A stretch of 64,000 nt of DNA from Xanthocytophaga agilis (GTDB lineage Bacteria > Bacteroidota > Bacteroidia > Cytophagales > 172606-1), in assembly GCF_030068605.1 (NCBI RefSeq), contig NZ_JASJOU010000003.1:558001-622000 (forward strand), read 5' to 3'. This document shows positions 51,568-59,946 of the stretch, piece by piece; the first letter of the stretch is position 1; every line of letters starts with the position of its first letter. The notes under the pieces were generated by a model, which saw nothing but the letters and a program-made list of their open reading frames with translations, was not told the DNA's origin and searched no databases. The position numbers were made by a program, and so were the translations under genes.

Positions 51568-52425
51568 TTAGCCATTATAAGCAGCTAGCCATTTAGCCTT
51601 GATATCCGCACGGGACTGGATAAACTCCTTATCAGTACCCTGAGCAATTGCATCCAGCGGAAAACGTAGCGGACGAGAGCCTTTTTTCATATTTACCAGT
51701 TCCAGAATACCATCAGCAATAGTTTGCGGATTCATATTGAACTGTGCCATCTTACCAAATAAGGCCTGTCCCAATGCATTAAACTTCTCTGTGGCCTCTT
51801 CTCCGTATTCAGCTACTATAGATTCTTTGTCAGCATTAAAACCTGCTTTTGCACCATTGGTCATTTCTGTAGGATAGACACCCGGCTGAATACTTACATT
51901 TTCAATTCCATAGGCTGCCAGTTCGTCCTGTGCTCCTTCTGTGATGCTTTCTACAACAAACTTGGAAGCTAAGTAAGGAACCATAAATGGTAGTGTATGT
52001 CCACTGGCTCCGGAAGTGATATTGATAATTAAACCATTCTTTTCTTTACGCATAGAAGGCAACACGGCCTGATAGGTACGTATCACTCCATACATATTTA
52101 CTTCAAACATCTGACGGATCTGGTCCAGTGAATAGCCTTCCAGCAAACCAAAACCACTTACAGCTGCATTGTTTACCAGGACATCTATTTTGCCATATTT
52201 AGCCAGAATTTTTTCAAAGGCTTGTTGTACAGAACTGTCACTAGTGATATCAATTTCTACAACTTCAATATTGGGTAATGCAGCCAGTTCTTGTGCAACA
52301 GTTGCATTCTTAGTTTCTACGTTACGCATACCTGCTATAACTGAATGACCTGCATTGGCTAATGTGATAGCAGTAAGTTTACCAAATCCGGTGCTGGTGC
52401 CTGTAATAAAAATTATTTTTGACAT
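51568..52425 (-). CDS. Short-chain dehydrogenase/reductase (second copy)
   Basis: 285 residues. It has FITGTSTGFGKLTAITL with the TGxxxGxG motif, LVNNAAVSGFG, the Ser region INITSGASGH and YLASKFVVES, in which the usual YxxxK is present as Y-L-A-S-K. It is the paralogue of the SDR at 49521. An FNR-like box lies about 95 bases upstream of its start and a Crp/Fnr gene is next upstream, so oxygen or redox control is likely. It shares an operon with the NTF2-like gene. Confidence 0.92.
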   Translation of the reverse strand: MSKIIFITGTSTGFGKLTAITLANAGHSVIAGMRNVETKNATVAQELAALPNIEVVEIDITSDSSVQQAFEKILAKYGKIDVLVNNAAVSGFGLLEGYSLDQIRQMFEVNMYGVIRTYQAVLPSMRKEKNGLIINITSGASGHTLPFMVPYLASKFVVESITEGAQDELAAYGIENVSIQPGVYPTEMTNGAKAGFNADKESIVAEYGEEATEKFNALGQALFGKMAQFNMNPQTIADGILELVNMKKGSRPLRFPLDAIAQGTDKEFIQSRADIKAKWLAAYNG

Positions 52426-52466
52426 GATTTCTGTTGTTTTACGTTTTGTAATTGTTGTTTGATGTT

Positions 52467-52482
52467 ACAAAGGTGCCACAAC
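52467..52482 (-). promoter_or_regulatory. Shared promoter-type motif upstream of the second SDR gene
   Basis: On the minus strand GTTGTGGCACCTTTGT lies 41 bases before the ATG at 52425. It matches the motif found before the SDR at 49521 and the NmrA-type gene at 54320, and its CTTTGT fits a -7 element. Confidence 0.4.
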
Positions 52483-52519
52483 AGTCCGACCTTCACATTG
52501 ATGTAGAATAAGAAAGTTC

Positions 52520-52533
52520 TTGATCTGGATCAA
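52520..52533. promoter_or_regulatory. FNR/Crp-type binding site
   Basis: TTGATCTGGATCAA is a perfect palindrome with the FNR pattern TTGAT-N4-ATCAA. It lies between the Crp/Fnr gene stop (52600) and the SDR start (52425), 95 bases upstream of the start codon and about 38 bases upstream of the candidate promoter motif, a usual place for an activator. Confidence 0.6.
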
Positions 52534-52599
52534 GAGAAAAGTGCCTGCCAAAAACAGATAAAAAAGAAGCCTCAATAAAAGCTACTCTACAGAAAAATA

Positions 52600-53178
52600 C
52601 TATTTCCTGGTAATCTGACTTCGTATCCGACTTAATGTTTCGGGTGTCATACCCAGATAGGATGCAATCATACTCTGAGGTATCCGCGTAGCAAATCCAG
52701 GGTATTTGTTTACAAAGTTTAGATACTTTTCTTCGGCTGTATAACTCAAAGCTGCTTCAATACGATTCTGAGCAACAACAAAGCTTCGTTGCAGGATAGT
52801 ATTAATCAGATTATTAAAGGCTGGAATTTCTGAACAAAGCAACTCAAAATTAGCATTGGTAAACAAAATGATTTCACTATCTTCTAGAGCATCAATGTTA
52901 AATCGTGAAGGATTTCCGGAAAGCAAACTCTCCCTATCGCCTGTCCACCAGTTCTCACTAGCAAAACCGATTACATGTTCGTTTCCCTTGTCATCTACAG
53001 AATAAGTCCGTACACAGCCTTTGGTAATAAATGCATGATATTGCCAAACATCGCCTTCCTGTAACAGATACTGTCTTTTACGTAACTTTTTTAGAATAGC
53101 AAATGATCGAATGCGTTCAGATTCTTCTGAAGTCAGGGTTATTTTCTCCTCAAGGTATTTATGAAAAATATCGTACAT
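52600..53178 (-). CDS. Crp/Fnr-family regulator
   Basis: 192 residues. The N-terminal cyclic-nucleotide-binding-type barrel is seen in KKLRKRQYLLQEGDVWQYHA and FITKGCVRTYSVDDKGNEHV. The C-terminal HTH is FATRIPQSMIASYLGMTPET followed by LSRIRSQI. The Cys residues needed for an iron-sulfur cluster are absent, so oxygen would not be sensed as in FNR itself. It lies upstream of the second SDR operon on the same strand, with an FNR-like site between. Confidence 0.9.
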   Translation of the reverse strand: MYDIFHKYLEEKITLTSEESERIRSFAILKKLRKRQYLLQEGDVWQYHAFITKGCVRTYSVDDKGNEHVIGFASENWWTGDRESLLSGNPSRFNIDALEDSEIILFTNANFELLCSEIPAFNNLINTILQRSFVVAQNRIEAALSYTAEEKYLNFVNKYPGFATRIPQSMIASYLGMTPETLSRIRSQITRK

Positions 53179-53326
53179 ACAAAACAGGCACTAACATACA
53201 ACTAATCTCTTATCCAATCTATAGGTATTCTGTTTGCAAATATACCTTTTGATTTTGAAGAGATACAGTTCTCGCTAGAATTACCCCCACCTGAGTGTAT
53301 GTATATTCTCATTTATTTTGTCTAAC

Positions 53327-54241
53327 CTATTGAAAAGACTGCCTGAATTCCAGTGGAGAGAGATTAGTTTTGTTCTTGAATAACTTACTAAAAGACTGTG
53401 AATGTTCAAACCCCAGTTCATAGGCTATCTCGCTTACAGATAAATCTGTAGTTGATAATCTTTCCTTGGCTTTATCTATCAATTTATTGTGTATATGTTG
53501 CTGAGCAGTTTGTCCGGTTAGTACTTTTAAAACTGAACTCAGGTAATTGGGTGACATATGTAATTCGTCCGCAATGTATTGTACTGTAGGCAATCCTTTT
53601 TCGGCTAATGTCTCATTGTTGAAATACTCAGCCAGAATCTCTTCCAGCCGATTCAGAATTTTGTGATTAGTTACTTTTCGGGTAATAAACTGTCGATGAT
53701 AAAACCGTTCCGCATAGGTCAGCAGTAATTCCAGATGAGCAATCATCACTTTCTGACTGAAGGTATCGATGTTGGCATGATATTCCTGCTCAATGTTTTG
53801 CATGATATTGGTAACAACAATTTCCTCCTTCTCTGACAAGTGCAAGGCTTCACTGACCGAATAGCTGAAATACTCATATTGTTTGATGGCCTTGGCTAAA
53901 GGTGTATTCCATAAAAAGTCAGGATGCATAAGCAACAACCATCCTGTATGTTGCGACTCTTTATCTGCTTCGATTGAATAAACCTGATCAGGTGAAATAA
54001 AAATCATTACACCTTCATCAAAATCATATTCCTGCTGACCATATTTGATCTTACCATTGAAATTCCGTTTGAGTGCAATGGAATAAAACTGCTGAACAAA
54101 TTTGTTAGGTTTGTTGTCTGGCAATCGTTTGATATGGTTAAAATCAACCACACTCACTAATGGATGTTCGGGTTTGGGTAAATCCATAAACTGATGATAC
54201 TCTGTTATGGTCCGGAAGGAATAGGGTTGTATACTTTTCAT
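53327..54241 (-). CDS. AraC-family regulator (next to NmrA-type reductase)
   Basis: 304 residues. N-terminal sensor: KYGQQEYDFDEGVMIFISPD and LLLMHPDFLWNTPLAKAIKQ. C-terminal HTH: ADELHMSPNYLSSVLKVLTG and LSVSEIAYELGFEHSQSFSK. It is the closest paralogue of the regulator at 32706, sharing the segments FYHRQFITRKV and GQTAQQHIHNKLI. It lies 78 bases after the stop of the NmrA-type gene on the same strand. Confidence 0.9.
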   Translation of the reverse strand: MKSIQPYSFRTITEYHQFMDLPKPEHPLVSVVDFNHIKRLPDNKPNKFVQQFYSIALKRNFNGKIKYGQQEYDFDEGVMIFISPDQVYSIEADKESQHTGWLLLMHPDFLWNTPLAKAIKQYEYFSYSVSEALHLSEKEEIVVTNIMQNIEQEYHANIDTFSQKVMIAHLELLLTYAERFYHRQFITRKVTNHKILNRLEEILAEYFNNETLAEKGLPTVQYIADELHMSPNYLSSVLKVLTGQTAQQHIHNKLIDKAKERLSTTDLSVSEIAYELGFEHSQSFSKLFKNKTNLSPLEFRQSFQ

Positions 54242-54274
54242 TGCCTGGCAGATAAATAATATGACTTTAAATAA

Positions 54275-54311
54275 ATCCTGGAGGAAATAACAATAGTATC
54301 TCCTCCAGGAT
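54275..54311 (-). terminator. Hairpin after the NmrA-type gene
   Basis: ATCCTGGAGGA (54275-54285) and TCCTCCAGGAT (54301-54311) form an 11-bp perfect stem with a 15-base loop, 9 bases after the stop. Only a weak U-rich run follows on the minus strand. Confidence 0.7.
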
Positions 54312-54319
54312 AAGTACCT

Positions 54320-55207
54320 TTAGTTTTTTGCAAAAGCCACAGCAAAATCTTTCGCAAAATCTTCCAGCTTCACTTTTCCGATAGTCAACGGTTTATGTAG
54401 CTCATAATCTTCTTTCAGGGTACCATTGTGAATACTGGCTCCCAACTCAATAGAATTTGTGATAATATGAGCAGGAACTCCATGTTGCTCCATACCAGCC
54501 TGCATCTGTTCGTTGCTGACAGTGATCCACTTTAAATCCGGTTTACCAATAGCGGCACCCAGAATCGAAGCGGCTTCACGGGCTGTATATTCTCCACTTG
54601 CCACATAACGTACATTTACACCAGTACCAACAGTTACCAGTTCTTCAGCAGCAGCACTGGCTATATCTTCAGGGGCAACCATGACGATCTTATCATCATC
54701 CCCATAGTTTGAACGAATAAAACCAGTTCTCTTGATCATATCTGCGAAGTTATACAGATTATAGTATATAAACCCAGCCCGCAGGTGTGTAACAGCCACA
54801 TCTTTCAATTCATTCAACAAACACTCTGCATCGTGTGAACCCAAAATAAATCCGGTGCCTTTATCCAGATGAGCTCCCCAACTACTCAGATGCACTACAC
54901 GTTTTACGCCTGTCTGCCGGATAGCCTGCATATAATTTCTGCCAATCTGCTGATAATATGCACGCGAATCTGTTGTAACAAAGTTGGGTGGTATCATAGC
55001 GTATACAGCATCTGCCCCTGTAAAAATCGACACCAGAAAATCTACATCTTCCAATACTCCAATAGCTGCAGTAGCACCCAGTGCTTCGATGTCTTTCTGC
55101 TTGTCTGAATTGCTGCTAATGACGGTAACTGTATGTCCTTTTTGTACCAGTTCTTTTACCAGTGGTTTACTAATATTTCCTAACGAACCTGTGATGACAA
55201 CTTTCAT
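54320..55207 (-). CDS. NmrA-like NAD(P)-binding protein (QorB-type)
   Basis: 295 residues with an N-terminal Rossmann motif VVITGSLGNISKPLVKELVQ and the second Gly-rich strand. The later segments VVHLSSWGAHLD and HLRAGFIYYNLYNFADMIKR fit the atypical SDR/NmrA family that includes quinone oxidoreductase 2. No YxxxK catalytic pair was found, so it could be either a redox sensor or a reductase. It lies next to an AraC gene and shares a promoter-type motif with the two SDR genes. Confidence 0.88.
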   Translation of the reverse strand: MKVVITGSLGNISKPLVKELVQKGHTVTVISSNSDKQKDIEALGATAAIGVLEDVDFLVSIFTGADAVYAMIPPNFVTTDSRAYYQQIGRNYMQAIRQTGVKRVVHLSSWGAHLDKGTGFILGSHDAECLLNELKDVAVTHLRAGFIYYNLYNFADMIKRTGFIRSNYGDDDKIVMVAPEDIASAAAEELVTVGTGVNVRYVASGEYTAREAASILGAAIGKPDLKWITVSNEQMQAGMEQHGVPAHIITNSIELGASIHNGTLKEDYELHKPLTIGKVKLEDFAKDFAVAFAKN

Positions 55208-55240
55208 ATTTTTGTTTTTTGTGTTGTGAACGTTTGTATC

Positions 55241-55255
55241 ACAAAGGTCCTCAAC
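55241..55255 (-). promoter_or_regulatory. Shared promoter-type motif upstream of the NmrA-type gene
   Basis: On the minus strand GTTGAGGACCTTTGT lies 33 bases before the ATG at 55207. It matches the motifs at 50374-50389 and 52467-52482. Confidence 0.4.
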
Positions 55256-55403
55256 ATGAAAAAACTAACTGTAGTCTAATTCATGGTTGTTGTAGTCAAA
55301 ACAAGAATTTTATGGATAATCAAAAAAGTAATAGGTGGCAGAGAAGGAAATGTTTAGGGTAATAAAGAAAAAATAAATCTAACACTGTAACACTACATAC
55401 CAT

Positions 55404-55444
55404 CTATTTGAGGCTGAATACAAAACATACTCAGTCTCAAATAG
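55404..55444 (-). terminator. Terminator left from a lost permease gene
   Basis: CTATTTGAGGCTGA (55404-55417) pairs with TCAGTCTCAAATAG (55431-55444) in a 14-bp stem with one G-U pair and a 13-base loop. It lies directly after the stop of the permease remnant. Confidence 0.6.
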
Positions 55445-55452
55445 AGAAAAAA

Positions 55453-55524
55453 TTACTCTGAACGCAAGCTCTTAACCGGATTGGCCGAATCAGCTTTACT
55501 AGCTGTATAATCAACCGATTTTAT
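55453..55524 (-). pseudogene. C-terminal remnant of an FtsX/MacB-type permease
   Basis: On the minus strand the last 23 codons read DYTASKADSANPVKSLRSE before a TAA, which is the standard end (KAALANPVKSLRSE type) of the FtsX-like permeases common in Cytophagales. A TGA lies just upstream in the same frame and no longer permease sequence can be followed. So the body of the gene has been lost, and only the tail and terminator survive. Confidence 0.7.
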
Positions 55525-56040
55525 TCAGCAATAAGTAAACTAAAAACTTTTTTGTCTGGTATCAGGATCTGAATCTGTAGATAATATCGAGTTTCTGCAC
55601 CTTGAAATAAGTTAAAAATATATACTGTTACCTTTAACCAAAATCCAGCTTTCATATTCTACTAAAACTAAAACCTGTTACAACAATACTTAATTTCCAT
55701 TCACTCCTTATCAGTTGATAGACAAGAAAAGTAACAAATACCCAATACAGATAGAACATCTGTTGTTTTGAAGAAAAGCCTACAACAACACTTATTACTG
55801 GCCATTTACAAACGCAAGACAAACTAAAACTATGCAAACATGCTGAGTTTTGTTAGGCATAAAATTTCATCAAAAATAATTATCATTTAGCATGTTTATT
55901 TTAAAAATGAAAAGTCATTAAAGGATGAAACTATCACACTAACTTACTACATGCTCATATTTTACTTTTTTGTGAACGTCTATGGAGTACAATAAGCACT
56001 TTTTTCATCCTTTCATCCATCTTATTTAGTTAAACACACT
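55525..56040. other. Gene-free AT-rich stretch before the secreted protein gene
   Basis: No convincing gene was seen. The right end must hold the promoter of the secreted protein gene at 56041. It may be the scar of the deletion that removed the permease. Confidence 0.5.
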
Positions 56041-58422
56041 ATGAAACATTTTTATCTGCTGCTGGTATTTATTGGCAGCTTTGTTATGTCCAGCTATGGA
56101 GTAAATTCTCCCTTATTGCTCGCACCTCAGAATGGAGCCACCATCAATCTGAATACCTTGTCAGGGTTTAATGTTAATGCCAATGAACCTACAACCTGGA
56201 AGCTTTACATTAAGGTATCTATAAACGATCCCCGGCAGTTGGTGTATGAAAATTCTCATACCTTTACATCTACCGATCAAACAACAGAACCTTTTCTCTT
56301 TCCATTTTCCAATGGTAATCCACTGGAACCTAATCATCAATACCTGGTTGAGTTAAAAACAGTCGATGCCGCCAACGCTCTAATAAGTCAGGAATATTTT
56401 ACGTTCTTTACTTCATCTGCTGAAAAGACCAGCCCATTGCTGGTTTCTCCAAGTTCGGGAGATACATTGTATTTGACAGGTGCAATTACTTTTGATGCAG
56501 CAAAGTGGACAGTAAATGCCAATAATCCGAATGCTCGTTCAATCTCTACTGAAATCTTTGACGTAGCAACTGGTCAAGAGCTTACCTCCCTGTTTCCAGG
56601 AGATCCGTTTCCTATAAGTAAAAGCCTCACAGCACAAACAGCATTAACTAATGTAGAACTACAATCGTATGTAAGTTATATTCGTCAGCAACCTTATGCG
56701 GCTCGGGTAGTGTTAACAACTAAGGACTCTTTACAGAATATCATTGGACAAAGTGAATATCCTATTATCATCAAGCCGCGGCCATTAGGGACAGATGTCA
56801 ATCTTTCCATCATTAGCCCAGTTAATGGTCAAACAGGTGTGTCGACATCACCAACTGTCACTGTTCAAAAACCATCAGATATAGCTGTACATGGAGTAGG
56901 TATCCTGGTAGACTTTTATACAATAGATAAATATCCCATGGATGCTCAGGGGGAGGATTATCGCATGGTATGGGTATCAAATATATCAACCATTACCAGC
57001 TGGCAGATACCTAATCTGAAACCAGGAACTACCTATGAACTCAATATCCATTATCTCGTATCTGGGGCTAGAGGAAATCCTTCCGGAACGAGTAAAAATG
57101 TAAGAATTACTTTTACTACAGCACCTCAACCCCTGTTGGTCTCGCCAAGTCCGGGAGATACGTTATATGTAAAGAAGTCAATCTATCACACAGAGGTAGA
57201 ATGGACGGTCAATTCCAATAATCCTAATGCGCGTTCTATTACTGCCCAGATTTTTGATGTAGCAACTGGTACCCAGATAGATTATCAGTATGATCCGTTC
57301 CCTACACGAGTAGGTCTTACAGCGCAAACGGCATTAAACAATGTAAAGATGACGTCATTCATACAGGATTTACGTCAGGAGCCCTATGCTGCACGTCTGG
57401 TGTTGATTACCAGAGACTCTTTACAAAACATTATCGGACAGGGAGAGTATCCTATCATTATCAAACCACTTCCACTGGCAGCTGACATTTTTCTTACTAT
57501 CACCAGTCCGGTTAATGGTCAGACAAATGTATCTACTTCTCCATCAATTACTGTTCAACGACCAGCAGGGTTAGATCGTCATGGTATTACAGTGAGCTTA
57601 TATTCCTATAAAATTGATAAGTATCCGGCAGATAATCAGGGAGAAGATTATCGATTTGTCACATTACAAGGTACTCCATCCATTTCTACATGGCAAATAC
57701 CAGGTTTGAAGCCAGGAACTACCTATGAAATGGAAATTTTGTATGTGATAGAAAGAGCTGGAGGAGATATTTCAGGAACAGGTAAAACGGTGAAAACCAT
57801 TTTTACAACAGCCCCTGATCAAGGTACAAATTCTCTGTTACTATGGCCAGCAAACAATCAAAGTGTAACTATCTGTAACAACCAGGATGTATTGGTAAAC
57901 GCTAATGACTCCACTGCCCGTACGCTTATTGTAAAAGTATTGAAAAATGATCCGCGTCAGCTTGTTCAGGACTATATGTATGCTCTCAATGGAACAACCG
58001 CAACTCAAACAATTTCTATGGCGGGTGTCGTTCAACAACTGTTAGCTAATCAACAGTATCTGATTGAAGCAACCACGAAGAATGCGTCCGGTACTATTTT
58101 ACGTCAGCAATACTTCACTGTATTTACAACAGGATGTTCACAATCAGCAGCCCGGATAGGTTCACCAGAAGTTGAATTGCCTCAGAAATCGGTTATCTCG
58201 CCAAATCCGTCTGCCGGAGATTTTCAGGTACAATTGCATAGTGGCTATGGCAAAGCTAAGGTAGAGATAGTCTCACTGGAAGGACGCATTATTGCCAACT
58301 ATGAAACAGAAGGAAATCACGCTGTTCTGATGAATGGATCTTCCTTAAAACCAGGCTTGTATCTGGTGCGTATTACTGGAAATGCAGGATTGCGCGAGCA
58401 GTTTAAGATTGTGAAGCAGTAA
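56041..58422 (+). CDS. Secreted repeat protein with type IX secretion sorting domain
   Basis: 793 residues with a signal peptide (MKHFYLLLVFIGSFVMSSYG). The body is a series of Ig/fibronectin-like beta domains. Residues about 132-360 and 361-585 are a long tandem duplication: SPLLVSPSSGDTLYLTG versus PLLVSPSPGDTLYVKK, and NNPNARSISTEIFDVATG versus NNPNARSITAQIFDVATG. The first and last parts repeat another unit (KLYIKVSINDPRQLV and LIVKVLKNDPRQLVQ). The C-terminal 75 residues form a T9SS type A sorting domain (SVISPNPSAGDFQVQL, KPGLYLVRITGN). It would be exported through the outer membrane and attached to the surface or released. It has no recognised enzyme domain. Confidence 0.88.
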   Translation: MKHFYLLLVFIGSFVMSSYGVNSPLLLAPQNGATINLNTLSGFNVNANEPTTWKLYIKVSINDPRQLVYENSHTFTSTDQTTEPFLFPFSNGNPLEPNHQYLVELKTVDAANALISQEYFTFFTSSAEKTSPLLVSPSSGDTLYLTGAITFDAAKWTVNANNPNARSISTEIFDVATGQELTSLFPGDPFPISKSLTAQTALTNVELQSYVSYIRQQPYAARVVLTTKDSLQNIIGQSEYPIIIKPRPLGTDVNLSIISPVNGQTGVSTSPTVTVQKPSDIAVHGVGILVDFYTIDKYPMDAQGEDYRMVWVSNISTITSWQIPNLKPGTTYELNIHYLVSGARGNPSGTSKNVRITFTTAPQPLLVSPSPGDTLYVKKSIYHTEVEWTVNSNNPNARSITAQIFDVATGTQIDYQYDPFPTRVGLTAQTALNNVKMTSFIQDLRQEPYAARLVLITRDSLQNIIGQGEYPIIIKPLPLAADIFLTITSPVNGQTNVSTSPSITVQRPAGLDRHGITVSLYSYKIDKYPADNQGEDYRFVTLQGTPSISTWQIPGLKPGTTYEMEILYVIERAGGDISGTGKTVKTIFTTAPDQGTNSLLLWPANNQSVTICNNQDVLVNANDSTARTLIVKVLKNDPRQLVQDYMYALNGTTATQTISMAGVVQQLLANQQYLIEATTKNASGTILRQQYFTVFTTGCSQSAARIGSPEVELPQKSVISPNPSAGDFQVQLHSGYGKAKVEIVSLEGRIIANYETEGNHAVLMNGSSLKPGLYLVRITGNAGLREQFKIVKQ

Positions 58423-58457
58423 GCAAACAGATTACCTTTCATAGAATTGTCGAAGTT

Positions 58458-58495
58458 AAACTGGGTGGCCTGACAAGCCACCCAGTTTATTTTTC
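58458..58495 (+). terminator. Rho-independent terminator after the secreted protein gene
   Basis: AAACTGGGTGGC (58458-58469) and GCCACCCAGTTT (58477-58488) form a 12-bp perfect stem with a 7-base loop, followed by ATTTTT. Confidence 0.9.
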
Positions 58496-58677
58496 AGCTA
58501 TACGATAAGTCCTCAGACACACTTGGAATCTGACTATAAAAATGCAAGCTTTACAAAGATGTATTGACAGATTATACAAATACAGAAATGGATGGTATAT
58601 AAATTTACAATCAGACTTGTCTCGTAAAATTTCCTGAAAACAATTACACCTCTTAAACCTATAAAAACGATAAAACA

Positions 58678-59550
58678 ATGAGTACTACATCAACCATTGC
58701 CGTACTGGGCCTCGGAGCTATGGGCTCTCGTATGGCTAAAAACCTTATCAAAGCTGGTCACAGGGTCATAGTGTGGAACCGTACACCACAAGCAACTATA
58801 GACCTCGTTAAAGAAGGAGCCACACAGGCAAACTCTCCCAAAGAGGCTGCTGCACAGGCTGACTTTGTGCTGGCAATGGTTCGAGACGACGAAGCATCCC
58901 GACAAGTATGGCTGGACCCGGAAAATGGGGCGCTTCAGGGAATGAAAAAAGAAGCTATTGCGATTGAAAGTTCGACAGTAACACCTGTCTGGATCAAAGA
59001 ACTAGCGGGCACATTAACAGCAAAAGGCATTTCTTTTCTGGAAGCTCCTGTATCTGGCTCACGTCCTCAGGCAGATGCAGCCCAACTGGTTTTCTTTGTG
59101 GGAGGTGATCACACAATCTTTACCCGGACAGAACCCATCCTGAAAGCCATGGGATCTACTATTCAATATGTAGGACCCTGGGGTTCAGGAGCATTGGTAA
59201 AGCTAACAACCAATGCATTACTGGGTATTCAGGTAACAGCCTATGCCGAATTAATCGGAATGCTCAAACGGTCAGGTATGGATGCACAAAGTGCATTGGC
59301 AGCCATCTCTAAAACTTCTGTATGGAGCCCAGTAGCTGGATACCTCACAAGCACCATGCTAACAGAGAACTTTACGCCACAGTTTCCGGTAGAGTTAATC
59401 GAAAAAGACTTTTCTTATATCCTCACCACAGCGGGATCATCAGAATCAGCACCAATGACAGATGCTGCCCTACATGTATTTCAGAAAGCTATTGCTCAGA
59501 ATCTCGGCCAGGAAAATATGACTTCTGTCGTACGCATGTTTACCAAATAG
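58678..59550 (+). CDS. Beta-hydroxyacid dehydrogenase (3-hydroxyisobutyrate/6-phosphogluconate type)
   Basis: 290 residues. N-terminal NAD(P)-binding motif AVLGLGAMGSRMAKNLIKAG with NRT in WNRTPQ, which suggests NADP. The substrate motif is EAPVSGSRPQADAAQLVFFV, and the catalytic Lys is in LVKLTTNALLGIQ. The helical C-terminal domain is complete. The family oxidises 3-hydroxy acids such as 3-hydroxyisobutyrate, tartronate semialdehyde or related compounds; the exact substrate is not evident. It stands alone before the 28-bp array. Confidence 0.92.
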   Translation: MSTTSTIAVLGLGAMGSRMAKNLIKAGHRVIVWNRTPQATIDLVKEGATQANSPKEAAAQADFVLAMVRDDEASRQVWLDPENGALQGMKKEAIAIESSTVTPVWIKELAGTLTAKGISFLEAPVSGSRPQADAAQLVFFVGGDHTIFTRTEPILKAMGSTIQYVGPWGSGALVKLTTNALLGIQVTAYAELIGMLKRSGMDAQSALAAISKTSVWSPVAGYLTSTMLTENFTPQFPVELIEKDFSYILTTAGSSESAPMTDAALHVFQKAIAQNLGQENMTSVVRMFTK

Positions 59551-59582
59551 ATTTATAAAATGTTCTTATTCGATACAGCCAA

Positions 59583-59901
59583 ACTATCCGAGTTCTGGTC
59601 AAAATAAAAACTGACCGGAAGTAGGATAGTTTCCCAAAGCAACCGGAGTTCCGGTTATTGACGAAAGTGAACGGAACTCCGGTCAAAGGAAAACGTGACC
59701 ATTATTCGAATATTTCTGAAAAGCGACCGGAACTCCAGCCAAAATTGAAAGTGAACAGAGTTCCGGTCATTTTGCAAAGCGATCCGAAGTATGGTCGCTT
59801 TGTAGTTTGATTCGAAAACAAATCACAGTTTTTACTTTTATCAAGTTGACCGGAGTTCCAGTCATGTTGGAAAAATATTCGGATTACGTTCATGGGAAAG
59901 A
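59583..59901. repeat. Tandem array of 28-bp degenerate palindromic units
   Basis: Nine units follow in register from 59583 to 59835: 59583-59610, 59611-59639 (29 bases), 59640-59667, 59668-59695, 59696-59723, 59724-59751, 59752-59779, 59780-59807 and a weak one at 59808-59835. A clear unit at 59847-59874 and a weak one at about 59876-59901 follow after 11 extra bases. The consensus is a palindromic core GACCGGAACTCCGGTC followed by an A-rich stretch ending GAAAG. There are no spacers, so it is not a CRISPR array. A 28-base period is not a multiple of three and stops occur in all frames, so it is non-coding. Confidence 0.85.
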
Positions 59902-59946
59902 ATAGAAATTTCAGTAAGATGTGATCTGAAACAAGCAAAACAAAAC

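Noticed and set aside
55652-55837. 61-codon reading frame on the minus strand
   Set aside because: Composition is unlike a protein and it lies in the AT-rich scar region; no support.
59583-59901. Possible CRISPR array
   Set aside because: The units are contiguous and degenerate with no unique spacers, and no cas gene is in the window.
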